DNA from: Flavobacterium sp.
GTDB lineage: Bacteria > Bacteroidota > Bacteroidia > Flavobacteriales > Flavobacteriaceae
Direction of reading: 5' to 3'
Length of the DNA stretch: 64,000 nt
Assembly (NCBI GenBank): GCA_023251135.1
Contig: JAHEZJ010000013.1
Coordinates: 52,990-116,989 of the forward strand
How positions within the stretch are numbered: the stretch's first letter is position 1; each line of letters opens with the position of its first letter. Made by a program: the position numbers and the translations under genes. The notes below the pieces were generated by a model. It saw nothing but the letters and a program-made list of their open reading frames with translations, was not told the DNA's origin and made no database searches. Shown piece by piece: positions 16,995 to 26,529 of this stretch.

Positions 16995-19900
16995 TTATTT
17001 TAGCCATTTTACTAAAGCTTCCTCTACACTGCCTTTCATTATGGGCTTCGAGATATAATCATCCATTCCTGCTGAGAGGCATTTATTACGTTCCTCTTTT
17101 TCAGCACCTGCGGTTACCGCAATGATCGGGATATCTTTTCCGATAATGGTGTTTCTGATGGCTCTTGTGGTTTCGTAGCCGTTCATGATTGGCATCTGTA
17201 TGTCCATAAAAACCAAATCAGGATTGATGCTTTCAAACTGACTCACCGCTTCATAACCATTTTCGCATTCGTGTATGTAGGCACCGCTGTACAAGTTTTT
17301 GATGATGGTTTTTAAAAGCAACATATTCACCTTGTTGTCTTCTACAATCAAAAAGGTAATGTTTTTATGATTAGAAGCCAGACTTTCAGGACTCAGGTCA
17401 AGGTTGATGCTTTGAAGTTCGGCCTTATATTTGTCGTTAATGCTCTGATTGCTGGTTTTTAGATTCAGATCAAAATAAAAATTACTTCCCTCGTCGATTT
17501 TACTTTCCAGTTGTAAACGGCTTTCCATCAAAGCAAGCAATTGATTTGAAATGGTCAGTCCTAAACCGGTACCTCCAAATTTTCTCGTTGTAGAGCTATC
17601 TTCCTGTGAAAAAGCTTTGAAAATTTTCTTCTGATTTTTTTCGAGAATTCCAATTCCTGTATCAACTACTGAAAAACGGATCGTGCAATTGTTGTTTTTG
17701 CTTTTTTCCAAAACAGAAACATTCAGCTTGATTGAGCCTTCGTTGGTGAATTTAACAGCATTGGAAAGCAAATTGATTAAGATTTGCTTGATTCTCACAA
17801 TATCGGTCCAGATGTATTTCGGAACGTCGGGAGCGACATTTAGTTCTAACCTCAGATTTTTTTGGTTGGATTCGTATACGATTAAATCAAAAACCTGTCC
17901 GAGGACTTTTTTAATGTCGTATAAATCGATAAAAAGTTCGAGTTTACCCGCTTCGATTTTAGAGAAATCCAGGATATCATTTATAATGTCTAATAGCGAA
18001 TGAGCCGATTGATTGATCGTGGTCATGTATTTTTCCTGAATTTCTTCAAGACCCGTATTCATCAGTAAATGGGTAAAACCAATAATTCCATTTAATGGAG
18101 TTCTGATTTCGTGAGACATATTGGCCAGAAAATCAGATTTGGATTTATTCGCGGCTTCTGCCAGTTGCTTGGCTTTTATGGCGTCTTCAGTCTCTTTTTT
18201 GTTGGTAATGTCAAAGTAAATTCCACCCACAAATTCGATTTCATCGCCCTTTTTAATAACGTCTCCAAATTCCTCTACCCAAATGTATTCGCCCGTTTTA
18301 CGTCGGATGCGATAGATATTGTGCAGTGGCATTCCCTTTTGTAAATTGTCGATCTGATTGTTGATCACCTCGTCTTTGTCGTCAGGGTGAATAAGGGATA
18401 AAAACGATAAGTTGTTTTCGATAAATTCAGATTTTGAGTAGCCGGTAAGGTTTAAAATTTCATCATTCAGGAATATTTTGGTAGAGAATGCATCAAATTT
18501 CGACAAGTAAACGGTGCCTGGAATGTTGTTGGCGATTAACTTAAACTTTTCTTCGCTTTCCAGAATTTTGGTTTCGTTTCGGTTTCTTTCCAGTGCCGAC
18601 GAGATGTTGTTGGCCAAAACCTGAAAGATATAAATTTCTTCTTCAGACCATTTTCTTTCCTTGGTACAATCGTCAAAACCTATAAAACCGGTAAAAATAT
18701 CGTTGATGTACAACGGTAAAATCAGGATCGATTTAATTTCATTTGCGATCAGTAGCTGCCTGAAAAACGTATCGTCGAGTTTACGGGTAAGCGTGTTGAC
18801 GATTTTTTTGTTTTGAGCTGCCTCGTAAATTTCGCTTAAGTGATCTTTGGTAAGTCGCTGCAATTTTGTAATCTGATGCTCAATGCCTTGTCTCGACCAT
18901 TTGTATTTTTGACTTACGGTATTGGTTGTGAAATCTTTTTCATAGTAGTACATATGATCTACTTTGGCTGCTTTACCAATTAAATTATAAGTCTCCTGAA
19001 ACATTTCCTGAGTCGATTTACTCATCAAAAATTTCTCGGTACATAGCGAAAGTGCAGACAATAGCTGACTCTTAAATTCCAGTTTTCTTTCGGCCTCCAA
19101 ACGCATCTGTGACGAAATGGCCAATGAAATTACATCCGAAATGGTACGGGCATAATTGATGTCTTCGTTGTCCCAGTCTCTTTTTTCGTCAGTACTTTCA
19201 AAACAAACCACACCTGCCAGTTGCCCATTTAGAAAAATAGGGACGTCCAGCATAGATTTGATCTGGTTCTTGGTGAAGTAAAGTTTTTGAAATTCAGAGG
19301 TTTCCAGTTTGTTGAAAACATCCGGCGCATTGATGATAGTTTTACTTTTTAGGGTTTCAAAGTAAATAGGATAGGATTCTTTATCGAGAATATTTTTGTC
19401 ATTACAATGCTGACTGTTGCTGCTAAAAAGGTTTTTGCAGGTGATCAGATCTTTATGGTACTTCCAGAAACTTACGCGATTGGTTTTGGTTACGGTTGCG
19501 GCCTCTTTGATGATATAATCGATAACCGTGTTTAAATTATCGTATTTGCTAAAATCCGTAGTCGATAATTTGTTGGTCGAATTGTTATAGGATTCAATTT
19601 TTTTGAGACGTTTCCTTTTATCGTTTTCTATATTTCGGATCTCCGTAATATCACGGGCGATTCCGGCAAAACCAATGGTTTGTCCAAGGTCATTTTTTCG
19701 GACAATGATCTTTTGTGAAATCCATAGTTTTTTCCCGTTTTTCTTTAAAATTGGAATTTCAATGGTTGGAAAATTGTTTTCATTAACTTCCAGATTCTCG
19801 TAAAAATCGACGGCATTCCGTTGGTAATTTTCATGGATGAAATTAGAATAATGCTGCGAAATGATTTCATTTTCGCTATACCCTAAGATCGAAAATCCAA

Positions 19901-21047
19901 AATCATTGATAAAGGTAAAATAACCGTCAGCATCGATTTCGAAAATAATATCGGTGGCAGTCTGAATCAGGTTTTTGTACTGATCGCGTACGGTGATCTG
20001 CTCGGTTACATCCTGACCAATGCTAATGATTAAGCCCTGTGAAAACTTTTTGTCTTTCCACTGAATGTATTTGTACTCCCCATTTTTGCTTTTTAATTTA
20101 CGGATGTAGAGTTTATCTTCTTCATGATTGATATTGCTGAGGTTTTCGGGACAGTCCGCTTCGGTAGTTAAATCCCAAAATTTGGGTCCCATAACTTCGT
20201 CTGGCAAATACCCCAGGATTGAAGTGATCGTTTCACTGCAAAACAGCACTTCATTTTTTTCGTTTGTGGCAATTGTCAACGAATTTCCTTTGTGTACTAT
20301 TTCATTGGTGAATCTGAAATTATCACTGTTATTGAGTAAAACAGCATATTTAACCTGATTGAGAATGAAGATCAGGATGCAATAATTAAGTAATAAAATG
20401 GAGGATTTTATTGGAACTAATTGATAGATAATAGTGGCAATAAGAAAGGCAAAAACCAATCCAATATAAAGCCAGTATAATTTTATGGGCTTTAAGATGC
20501 TATAGGAAAAGTAGAAGGAAATTAGAAAAACAATTACAGGAATAATATCATCTTCGTGGTAAATGATATTGTGTCCAATGTAAAAAACGTAAATAAAGAA
20601 AAATGAAATGAATATGGACTGAACCTGCTCCCGTAAAAACTGAATTTTGTCGATTATCACGTAAACTAAAAGTACAGAAAAACCAATACATAAATTGACG
20701 ACGAGTAAGCTTTTGGGTCTTATTTTGAAGATTTCATTGATAATTTCGATTACAATTACCGCAAGACCAAAGAACAATATGTAAAGTTGATACTCTTTGT
20801 TTAACGTTTCAGCTTCCGGTTTTTTTTCGATGAAATAGCCAATTCTGGCTTTGATCCGGAAAAATTGATACACCAGAAGTGCCAGGAAAGCAAACAGAGA
20901 CAATCCTAACATGATGAGCTTCGGATTGTTGTAAAAGATAATGTCGGAATTGAGTACATACCACTTCGTAATAATTGATTTCAGGGCACTGCCAAAATGG
21001 GCAATTCCTGATATCAACGAATTGAAGAGACTATAGTTTGCTACCAT
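16995..21047 (-). CDS. Hybrid sensor histidine kinase with membrane, PAS, GAF and receiver domains
   Basis: A 1350-residue sensor. About eight hydrophobic segments fill residues 45-240, followed by PAS domains near 245-350 and 365-475 (IIFEIDADGYFTFINDFGFS), GAF domains near 495-645 and 660-810, a third PAS near 825-945, HisKA with SHEIRTPLNGIIGF (phospho-acceptor His979), HATPase with DTGIGI and FGGTGLGLTIS, and a C-terminal receiver whose acceptor is Asp1282 in FMDIQMPIMNG. The chain ends right after the receiver, so the phosphate must pass to an Hpt protein or the receiver acts locally. No DNA-binding partner is adjacent. The signal is unknown; the multi-spanning N-terminus suggests a membrane or lipid cue (inference). 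Confidence 0.9.
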   Translation of the reverse strand: MVANYSLFNSLISGIAHFGSALKSIITKWYVLNSDIIFYNNPKLIMLGLSLFAFLALLVYQFFRIKARIGYFIEKKPEAETLNKEYQLYILFFGLAVIVIEIINEIFKIRPKSLLVVNLCIGFSVLLVYVIIDKIQFLREQVQSIFISFFFIYVFYIGHNIIYHEDDIIPVIVFLISFYFSYSILKPIKLYWLYIGLVFAFLIATIIYQLVPIKSSILLLNYCILIFILNQVKYAVLLNNSDNFRFTNEIVHKGNSLTIATNEKNEVLFCSETITSILGYLPDEVMGPKFWDLTTEADCPENLSNINHEEDKLYIRKLKSKNGEYKYIQWKDKKFSQGLIISIGQDVTEQITVRDQYKNLIQTATDIIFEIDADGYFTFINDFGFSILGYSENEIISQHYSNFIHENYQRNAVDFYENLEVNENNFPTIEIPILKKNGKKLWISQKIIVRKNDLGQTIGFAGIARDITEIRNIENDKRKRLKKIESYNNSTNKLSTTDFSKYDNLNTVIDYIIKEAATVTKTNRVSFWKYHKDLITCKNLFSSNSQHCNDKNILDKESYPIYFETLKSKTIINAPDVFNKLETSEFQKLYFTKNQIKSMLDVPIFLNGQLAGVVCFESTDEKRDWDNEDINYARTISDVISLAISSQMRLEAERKLEFKSQLLSALSLCTEKFLMSKSTQEMFQETYNLIGKAAKVDHMYYYEKDFTTNTVSQKYKWSRQGIEHQITKLQRLTKDHLSEIYEAAQNKKIVNTLTRKLDDTFFRQLLIANEIKSILILPLYINDIFTGFIGFDDCTKERKWSEEEIYIFQVLANNISSALERNRNETKILESEEKFKLIANNIPGTVYLSKFDAFSTKIFLNDEILNLTGYSKSEFIENNLSFLSLIHPDDKDEVINNQIDNLQKGMPLHNIYRIRRKTGEYIWVEEFGDVIKKGDEIEFVGGIYFDITNKKETEDAIKAKQLAEAANKSKSDFLANMSHEIRTPLNGIIGFTHLLMNTGLEEIQEKYMTTINQSAHSLLDIINDILDFSKIEAGKLELFIDLYDIKKVLGQVFDLIVYESNQKNLRLELNVAPDVPKYIWTDIVRIKQILINLLSNAVKFTNEGSIKLNVSVLEKSKNNNCTIRFSVVDTGIGILEKNQKKIFKAFSQEDSSTTRKFGGTGLGLTISNQLLALMESRLQLESKIDEGSNFYFDLNLKTSNQSINDKYKAELQSINLDLSPESLASNHKNITFLIVEDNKVNMLLLKTIIKNLYSGAYIHECENGYEAVSQFESINPDLVFMDIQMPIMNGYETTRAIRNTIIGKDIPIIAVTAGAEKEERNKCLSAGMDDYISKPIMKGSVEEALVKWLK

Positions 21048-21137
21048 AGAATTCGGGGGTATGTTTGGTTTAGTAAATAGTTTTTGAAAATTTCAACAGA
21101 GTAGGTTAGGCTCTTTTGTGATGGAATTTTCTATTTT

Positions 21138-21926
21138 TTAAAGATCAGACTGACCGATAGAGTCAATAGGATCTTGTTGATCAATCTTAAAAATGGCTCG
21201 ATATATAGCATATGTCATCGAATAACTGAACGGAATGGTGAAGAGTACTCCAACACAAAACGCACAGAATCCAACCAATATAGCCCCAATAATCGTAATG
21301 ATTAGTCCGATTAGTACCATAGGTTGTTTTGCGATTACAATACAACTGGATTTGACAGCCTCAACTGCTTTTAAATTTCCAAATACGATAAGTGGAATGG
21401 TTAAAAACGTGAAAAAGGAAATAAACAATGAAAACACCAGACCTAATGCATTTAATTTAAAAATCTCTAAAGCGGTTGTGATGATTACACTAAACAATGA
21501 AATAAGGAAGGTGGCCGCAAAAATTTGTGAAAAATGACTGGTTTTGTAATAGTAAAAGATGGTGGAGACGTTGAACTCCTCGTCTTTTTCGGCACAATCG
21601 GCCATTTTTAAAAATCCGGCAGTAAAAGGACTCATAATTGCCGATGCAAATGCGGTTCCCAAAATATAATAGAGCAATTGAATTTGCGACAGGTTTTGTG
21701 GCTGAATGTTAAGAAAATTCGCATTTGTTATTTTGTCGATACCAAAAGCGGTGAGCAGTATTATGTAGGCGATAATTCCAAAAAGAACCGAAAAAACCAG
21801 TAGCATTAATCCGGCGTAAACGGCTATTTTTTTATAATTTTCAAAAGCATGATTGAAAACAGTTGAAAAATCTAAGGTATAACCATGATTTTTAATGTCT
21901 TTGACCTGATCAGATGTGGATTTCAT
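21138..21926 (-). CDS. Multi-spanning membrane protein of unknown function
   Basis: 262 residues with a soluble N-terminal 30 residues, then about five or six transmembrane segments (near 33-60, 85-112, 132-158, 160-195, 205-245). The last, glycine- and isoleucine-rich stretch (VLIGLIITIIGAILVGFCAF) and the spacing resemble the glycerophosphodiester phosphodiesterase membrane-domain type, but no catalytic motif is visible. It lies 90 bases upstream of the hybrid kinase on the same strand and may share its transcript. Function unknown. Confidence 0.75.
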   Translation of the reverse strand: MKSTSDQVKDIKNHGYTLDFSTVFNHAFENYKKIAVYAGLMLLVFSVLFGIIAYIILLTAFGIDKITNANFLNIQPQNLSQIQLLYYILGTAFASAIMSPFTAGFLKMADCAEKDEEFNVSTIFYYYKTSHFSQIFAATFLISLFSVIITTALEIFKLNALGLVFSLFISFFTFLTIPLIVFGNLKAVEAVKSSCIVIAKQPMVLIGLIITIIGAILVGFCAFCVGVLFTIPFSYSMTYAIYRAIFKIDQQDPIDSIGQSDL

Positions 21927-22050
21927 TTTAACTGGGGTAGAATTATTTTATGTCGCCGAAAATTTAGTTGATTATTTGAGGCGTAAATATAATATTTTTA
22001 ATCAATTCCATATAAAAATCTACTAAACATTACGAAATTGTTTTTAATCA

Positions 22051-23379
22051 TCATAGCCAGTTCAGTAACCGTTTCAGGGACGTTAGTTTGTCCTTGTAAG
22101 GAGCATAGCGCATGGGCAGGTCAAGCCAGTTTGCTTTTTTTACGACAGCCTTGTGGTGCGAAAAAATATCAAAACTCAGCTGGCCGTGATAAGCACCGAT
22201 GCCGCTGTGACCAACTCCTCCAAAAGGCAGTCTTTTATTCGAGAAATGCACCACTGTGTCGTTGATACAGCCTCCTCCGAAAGAATGGGAAGTAATTAGT
22301 TTTTTGGCAAAATATTTATTCTCGCTGAAAACATAAAACGCAAGAGGTTTCTCGTAACGACTGACTACATTATGAATATCAGCTTCGGTTTCGTATGTTA
22401 AGATCGGAAGTATAGGGCCAAATATCTCTTCTTTCATGACCGGACTGTCGAGTGCAGGTTCTTCGATTAAGGTAGGAGAGATGTAGTTGTTTTCGGCATC
22501 TGTTTCCCCTCCAAAAACAACTTTTTCACGTTCGATCATACTGTCCAGACGTACCCAGTTTTTGGTATTGATGATTCTTGCGAAATCGGGAGATTTTTCT
22601 ATTTTTTTACCGTAAGCCTTTAGAATTTCTTCTATTAAAAAAGAAATAAAATTGACTTTCATGTTTTTTTGAACCAATATATAGTCCGGTGCAATGCAGG
22701 TTTGTCCGGCATTGATAAATTTCCCCCAGACGATTCGTTTGGCTGCCAGTTTTAAATTGGCAGTTTCATCGACAATACAAGGGTTTTTTCCGCCTAGTTC
22801 TAAAGTTACAGGAGTTAAATTTTCGGCAGCGGCTTTGGCTACAATTTTACCAACAGCAACACTTCCGGTAAAGAAAATATAATCCCAGCGCTGCGCCAGT
22901 AATTTGTTGGATACTTCAACACCGCCTTCAAATACTTCAACATGATTGACGTGGAATGTTTTTTCAATAATTTTAGCGATTACGGCTGAAGTATGGGGGG
23001 TGAGTTCTGAAGGTTTCAAAACAACCCTGTTTCCGGCTGCTACGGCTGAAATTAAAGGGCATAAAGCCAATTGAAACGGATAGTTCCAGGGAGCAATCAC
23101 CAGCACATTTCCGTAAGGTTCTTTAAAAATATAATCGGTAGAAGGAAAATTAAGCAGGGAAGGTAAAATGCGCTTTCGTCCTGCCCACTTATGGATGTTT
23201 CTGATGGTGTCTTTCAACTCCGAAATCACATAATTGGTCTCGGTTAAAACCGCTTCAAATTCGGGTTTTTTAAAATCATCGTACAAAGCTTTTACAATTA
23301 AATCCTCGCTTTTTTGAATGTTATACAACAATTTCTTTAACGTTTCTTTCCTGTATGCGATGTCGTTTTTATAGTCCAT
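22051..23379 (-). CDS. Aldehyde dehydrogenase, ALDH3-like
   Basis: Oxidises aldehydes with NAD(P). 442 residues, the short length of the class 3/fatty-aldehyde group, without the N-terminal extension of betaine-type enzymes. Motifs: APWNYPFQLALCPLI near residue 95, the nucleotide-binding FTGSVAVGKIVAKAA, the general-base Glu in TLELGGKNPCIVDE, the nucleophile Cys228 in NAGQTCIAPDY, and FGPILPIL. The C-terminus lacks an obvious membrane anchor but is hydrophobic and basic (LTSLKRLLNWL). A plausible role is detoxifying lipid-derived aldehydes. It stands alone, 78 bases downstream of the pseudouridine synthase. Confidence 0.92.
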   Translation of the reverse strand: MDYKNDIAYRKETLKKLLYNIQKSEDLIVKALYDDFKKPEFEAVLTETNYVISELKDTIRNIHKWAGRKRILPSLLNFPSTDYIFKEPYGNVLVIAPWNYPFQLALCPLISAVAAGNRVVLKPSELTPHTSAVIAKIIEKTFHVNHVEVFEGGVEVSNKLLAQRWDYIFFTGSVAVGKIVAKAAAENLTPVTLELGGKNPCIVDETANLKLAAKRIVWGKFINAGQTCIAPDYILVQKNMKVNFISFLIEEILKAYGKKIEKSPDFARIINTKNWVRLDSMIEREKVVFGGETDAENNYISPTLIEEPALDSPVMKEEIFGPILPILTYETEADIHNVVSRYEKPLAFYVFSENKYFAKKLITSHSFGGGCINDTVVHFSNKRLPFGGVGHSGIGAYHGQLSFDIFSHHKAVVKKANWLDLPMRYAPYKDKLTSLKRLLNWL

Positions 23380-23457
23380 AATGTATAATCCGATTGATTT
23401 TTTGTCAATGCAAGTTAATCGATAAAAGTTAGAATTTTAACAATTAAATCATAAAAA

Positions 23458-24147
23458 TCATATGGCGTTCCAGATAGACTCATCGGGAGTAGGAGCGATA
23501 ATGGTGATGTTTTCTTTAGAAACCGGATGTACAAAAACTAATTTTCGGGCATGAAGATGAATTCCGCCGTCAGGATTACTTCGGTCAGCACCATATTTTA
23601 AATCGCCTTTTATAGGTGACCCAATTGCAGCCAACTGCGCACGTATCTGATGGTGACGACCCGTATGTAAATTGATTTCGAGCGCCACATAATTCTGGAG
23701 TTCTTTAAAAACCGTATAATCCAAACTGGCCAGTTTACTGTCGGGAACCTCTTTTAAATGGGCCTTGGAAGTATTGTTTTTTTCGTTTCTTTTAAGATAG
23801 TGAACTAGTTTGGCTTTGGTTTCCTGAGGTTTGTTTTTTACCACTGCCCAGTACGTTTTTTGAGTCTCGCGATTGCTGAACATTTCGTTCATGCGCGACA
23901 ATGCTTTACTGGTTCTGGCAAAAACAACAATTCCCGTTGTAGGTCTGTCCAAACGATGAATCACCCCCAGAAAAACATCTCCGGGTTTATTGTATTTATC
24001 TTTGATGTATTCTTTTACAATATCTGATAAAGGTTTATCCCCTGTTTTATCTCCTTGTACAATATCACCCACACGCTTGTTGACCACAATTATATGATTG
24101 TCTTCGTGCAGGATTTGGAGGTTGTTTTTGTTGGAAACGATTTTCAT
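23458..24147 (-). CDS. RluA-family RNA pseudouridine synthase
   Basis: Isomerises uridine to pseudouridine in rRNA or tRNA. 229 residues; the catalytic motif HRLDRPTTGIVVFARTSKAL carries the nucleophile Asp67, and the ARKLVFVHPVSKE block near the end is typical. There is no N-terminal S4 domain (the chain starts directly with LQILHEDNHIIVVNK), as in RluA/RluC-like short forms. Target position cannot be assigned from sequence. The upstream region to panB is 190 bases and consists largely of octamer repeats. Confidence 0.92.
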   Translation of the reverse strand: MKIVSNKNNLQILHEDNHIIVVNKRVGDIVQGDKTGDKPLSDIVKEYIKDKYNKPGDVFLGVIHRLDRPTTGIVVFARTSKALSRMNEMFSNRETQKTYWAVVKNKPQETKAKLVHYLKRNEKNNTSKAHLKEVPDSKLASLDYTVFKELQNYVALEINLHTGRHHQIRAQLAAIGSPIKGDLKYGADRSNPDGGIHLHARKLVFVHPVSKENITIIAPTPDESIWNAI

Positions 24148-24203
24148 TCTAGACTTGTGGGTAAATTTTTGTTTTTAGATTCAAACCCGTAGTATTTAAA
24201 TCT

Positions 24204-24338
24204 CTCGCAAAGACGCAAAGCCGCAAAGTTTAAATTTGATTCTTTGCGTCTTTGTGAGAAAAAAATATAATAGCTTACTGAGTGGAATTAAGGAACCTTT
24301 GAACCTTAGCAACTCAGAACCTTAGCACCTTAAAAAAA
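24204..24338. repeat. Two octamer repeat arrays between panB and the pseudouridine synthase gene
   Basis: Array one, 24204-24267: three units ending in GCAAA (CTCGCAAA, GACGCAAA, GCCGCAAA) and then, still in the same 8-base register, reverse-complement units TTGCGTCT and TTGTGAGA, forming an inverted repeat. Array two, 24291-24338: six units (AGGAACCT, TTGAACCT and so on, then A-rich) in exact 8-base steps, ending on the base before the panB stop codon at 24339. Confidence 0.8.
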
Positions 24339-25157
24339 TTAATATTGTTCCCTCTCGTTAGGAAAATCTGCAGATTTTACATCGGCAGCATATTGACCGA
24401 TGGCTTTGGTCATTTCTTCGTATAAGTTTAAATAACGACGTAAGAAACGAGGACTGAATTCATTGTTCATTCCTAACATATCATGAATTACAAGCACTTG
24501 TCCGTCTACTCCGCCTCCGGCTCCGATTCCAATCACTGGAATAGAAATGCTTTTGGCAACCTGCTCGGCTAAATGTGCCGGAATTTTTTCTAAAACAATA
24601 CCGAAACAACCAATTTTTTCCAGGAGTTTAGCATCTTCAATTAGCTTTTCAGCTTCCTGATCTTCTTTTGCACGAACGCTGTAAGTTCCGAATTTATAGA
24701 TCGATTGTGGGGTTAAACCCAAATGACCCATTACCGGAATTCCTGCATTTAATATTTTTTTGATAGATTCTTTAATTTCTTTTCCTCCTTCTAGTTTCAC
24801 AGCATGTCCACCGCTTTCTTTCATGATTCTGATCGCAGAACGCAAAGCTTCTTTCGGGTCCGACTGGTAACTTCCAAAAGGTAAATCTACCACTACTAAG
24901 GCTCTCTCTACAGCACGAACTACAGAGGAAGCGTGATAAATCATCTGGTCTAAAGTAATAGGCAATGTCGTTTCGTGACCCGCCATAACGTTGGATGCTG
25001 AATCGCCTACCAGAATTACATCAATACCTGCGGTATCAACAATTTTAGCCATAGTATAATCGTAAGCCGTAAGCATTGAGATTTTTTCTCCATTGCTTTT
25101 CATTTCGATCAATGACTTTGTTGTGATTCTTTTATAATCTTTTTTTGCTACTGACAT
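24339..25157 (-). CDS. panB: 3-methyl-2-oxobutanoate hydroxymethyltransferase (ketopantoate hydroxymethyltransferase)
   Basis: First step of pantothenate synthesis, transferring a hydroxymethyl group from methylene-THF to 2-oxoisovalerate. 272 residues; hallmark motifs [33 protein letters not shown] (metal-binding Asp/Ser region), [23 protein letters not shown] and [15 protein letters not shown]. The frame is open 19 codons upstream, but the ATG at 25157 ([13 protein letters not shown]) fits the family. Directly upstream on the same strand is the SH3-domain protein gene, 50 bases away. No panC or panD lies nearby. Confidence 0.96.
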   Translation of the reverse strand: MSVAKKDYKRITTKSLIEMKSNGEKISMLTAYDYTMAKIVDTAGIDVILVGDSASNVMAGHETTLPITLDQMIYHASSVVRAVERALVVVDLPFGSYQSDPKEALRSAIRIMKESGGHAVKLEGGKEIKESIKKILNAGIPVMGHLGLTPQSIYKFGTYSVRAKEDQEAEKLIEDAKLLEKIGCFGIVLEKIPAHLAEQVAKSISIPVIGIGAGGGVDGQVLVIHDMLGMNNEFSPRFLRRYLNLYEEMTKAIGQYAADVKSADFPNEREQY

Positions 25158-25207
25158 TTTTGAGTTTTTTTGAATGTGTAAAAGTATTGAATAATTATAG
25201 ATTGAAA

Positions 25208-26404
25208 TCAGCAATAGAAGATTATTTCAATGGTAAATAACTTTCCATCTTTGAATTTTATTCTAAACTCGCTGTCTTCCACCTGGATAGAATACAAATG
25301 CGGACTTTTTATGGAAGCTCCGATATAGGCCCCGTATTTTTCAATAAATGCATTTTCGGACAGGTTGTGGTCCAGAGAATGCGTTGGACTAAAAACAAGT
25401 TTGTTGTTTTCGTTGATGAAAACCCTGGTGATTTCGGCCTTATTTTGGTGTTCGTCTACAGAGGCTTCAAAATCCGGGTAGTAATAAAAAAGCTCACTGA
25501 GGTAAATGCCACATTCATCGCTTACCGTTCCTTTTTTGGGAGGATTTCCAAATGCTTTCACTAAATCTTTTTGGGAGAAGTAGAGCGATTTGGTTTTTAC
25601 TCCTTTCAAAACAAACTCTGCTTTTTTGCTGAAAGCGGTAATTTCTTCCGATGTTTTGTGTTTGGCTAAGCCTTTGGCAATTGCGATATTCAGTTCGGTA
25701 TCAGAGAGAAGTTTGGGATCGTTGAGCTGTTTTACCACTTCATAATACCTTTGGTAGGCAGGCGCCAGTGTGGTATTGTCACTGTTCCAGGCTAATTCGA
25801 CAATTCTTTCACCAATCGTTTTTCGTTCCGCAACGGCATTGAAATTGAGTTGGTCAAAGTCTTTCAGTAATGAATTAAAATCGGGTCTTTTTCCGAGAAA
25901 TTTTCCAAGCGTGTACTGCGCATATTCCTCGTCGATTCGGCCTTGTATGTTTACCCATTCGTCAGGGTTTTTGGGAAGATAATTAACCGCTACAGGATCA
26001 CCGGTGAATAAAATCTCCCTGATCTTTGCGTTTTTATCGGGAAGTGCTCTTGCTTTCAGACCGGCCACCAAAACAAAAAGGTGATTACCGCCATAATAAT
26101 TGTCGTTGCCTTCAAGAATGGGGTTTTCACGGTCTATTGTTTTAACATCTTTTGCGTTCAATCGGGTCGCAACAAAATTTTCAGGCACATAACCTTCAGA
26201 GAAATTGTCGGATCTTACTTTGTACCATCCATTTTTACTTTCCGATAACAACTGCACCTCTGCACCGTATTTAAAGTAGCCTAAAAAGTCACCGGCTGCA
26301 TTGGTTGAAGTGTACAAACGCGTATCTGAATTTAGGAAATAACGCTGCTGCGAATGCATCATAACAGCGCAAAGCAGTAGTGCTGTGAGGAAGTACTTTT
26401 TCAT
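25208..26404 (-). CDS. Secreted SH3-domain protein
   Basis: 398 residues with a signal peptide ([20 protein letters not shown], cleavage near residue 18-20). Residues about 22-80 resemble a bacterial SH3 domain ([40 protein letters not shown]), and a second SH3-like stretch follows near 105-165 ([20 protein letters not shown]). The C-terminal half has no family I recognise. SH3 domains of this kind often bind cell-wall peptides, so a periplasmic role is likely, but no hydrolase domain is present. The start is preceded at 20 bases by the GCCACAG inverted-repeat element. Confidence 0.75.
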   Translation of the reverse strand: MKKYFLTALLLCAVMMHSQQRYFLNSDTRLYTSTNAAGDFLGYFKYGAEVQLLSESKNGWYKVRSDNFSEGYVPENFVATRLNAKDVKTIDRENPILEGNDNYYGGNHLFVLVAGLKARALPDKNAKIREILFTGDPVAVNYLPKNPDEWVNIQGRIDEEYAQYTLGKFLGKRPDFNSLLKDFDQLNFNAVAERKTIGERIVELAWNSDNTTLAPAYQRYYEVVKQLNDPKLLSDTELNIAIAKGLAKHKTSEEITAFSKKAEFVLKGVKTKSLYFSQKDLVKAFGNPPKKGTVSDECGIYLSELFYYYPDFEASVDEHQNKAEITRVFINENNKLVFSPTHSLDHNLSENAFIEKYGAYIGASIKSPHLYSIQVEDSEFRIKFKDGKLFTIEIIFYC

Positions 26405-26424
26405 GAAGTTCAGTTTGATTTTTT

Positions 26425-26507
26425 GCCACAGATTAAAAAGAGTAAAAGAATTTTTAATTACAGACTAAAGAAATATCTAATCGGTGTTGATCCTTTTAAT
26501 CTGTGGC
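26425..26507. repeat. GCCACAGATTAAAA ... TTTTAATCTGTGGC inverted-repeat element
   Basis: Fourteen-base perfect arms at 26425-26438 and 26494-26507, 55 bases apart, occupying nearly the whole gap between the SH3 gene start (26404) and the sdaA stop (26530). Same type as 12835-12915. It may act as a terminator-like structure for sdaA or as a mobile REP-like sequence. Confidence 0.75.
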
Positions 26508-26529
26508 TGTAATAAATGAAGCAAACAGT

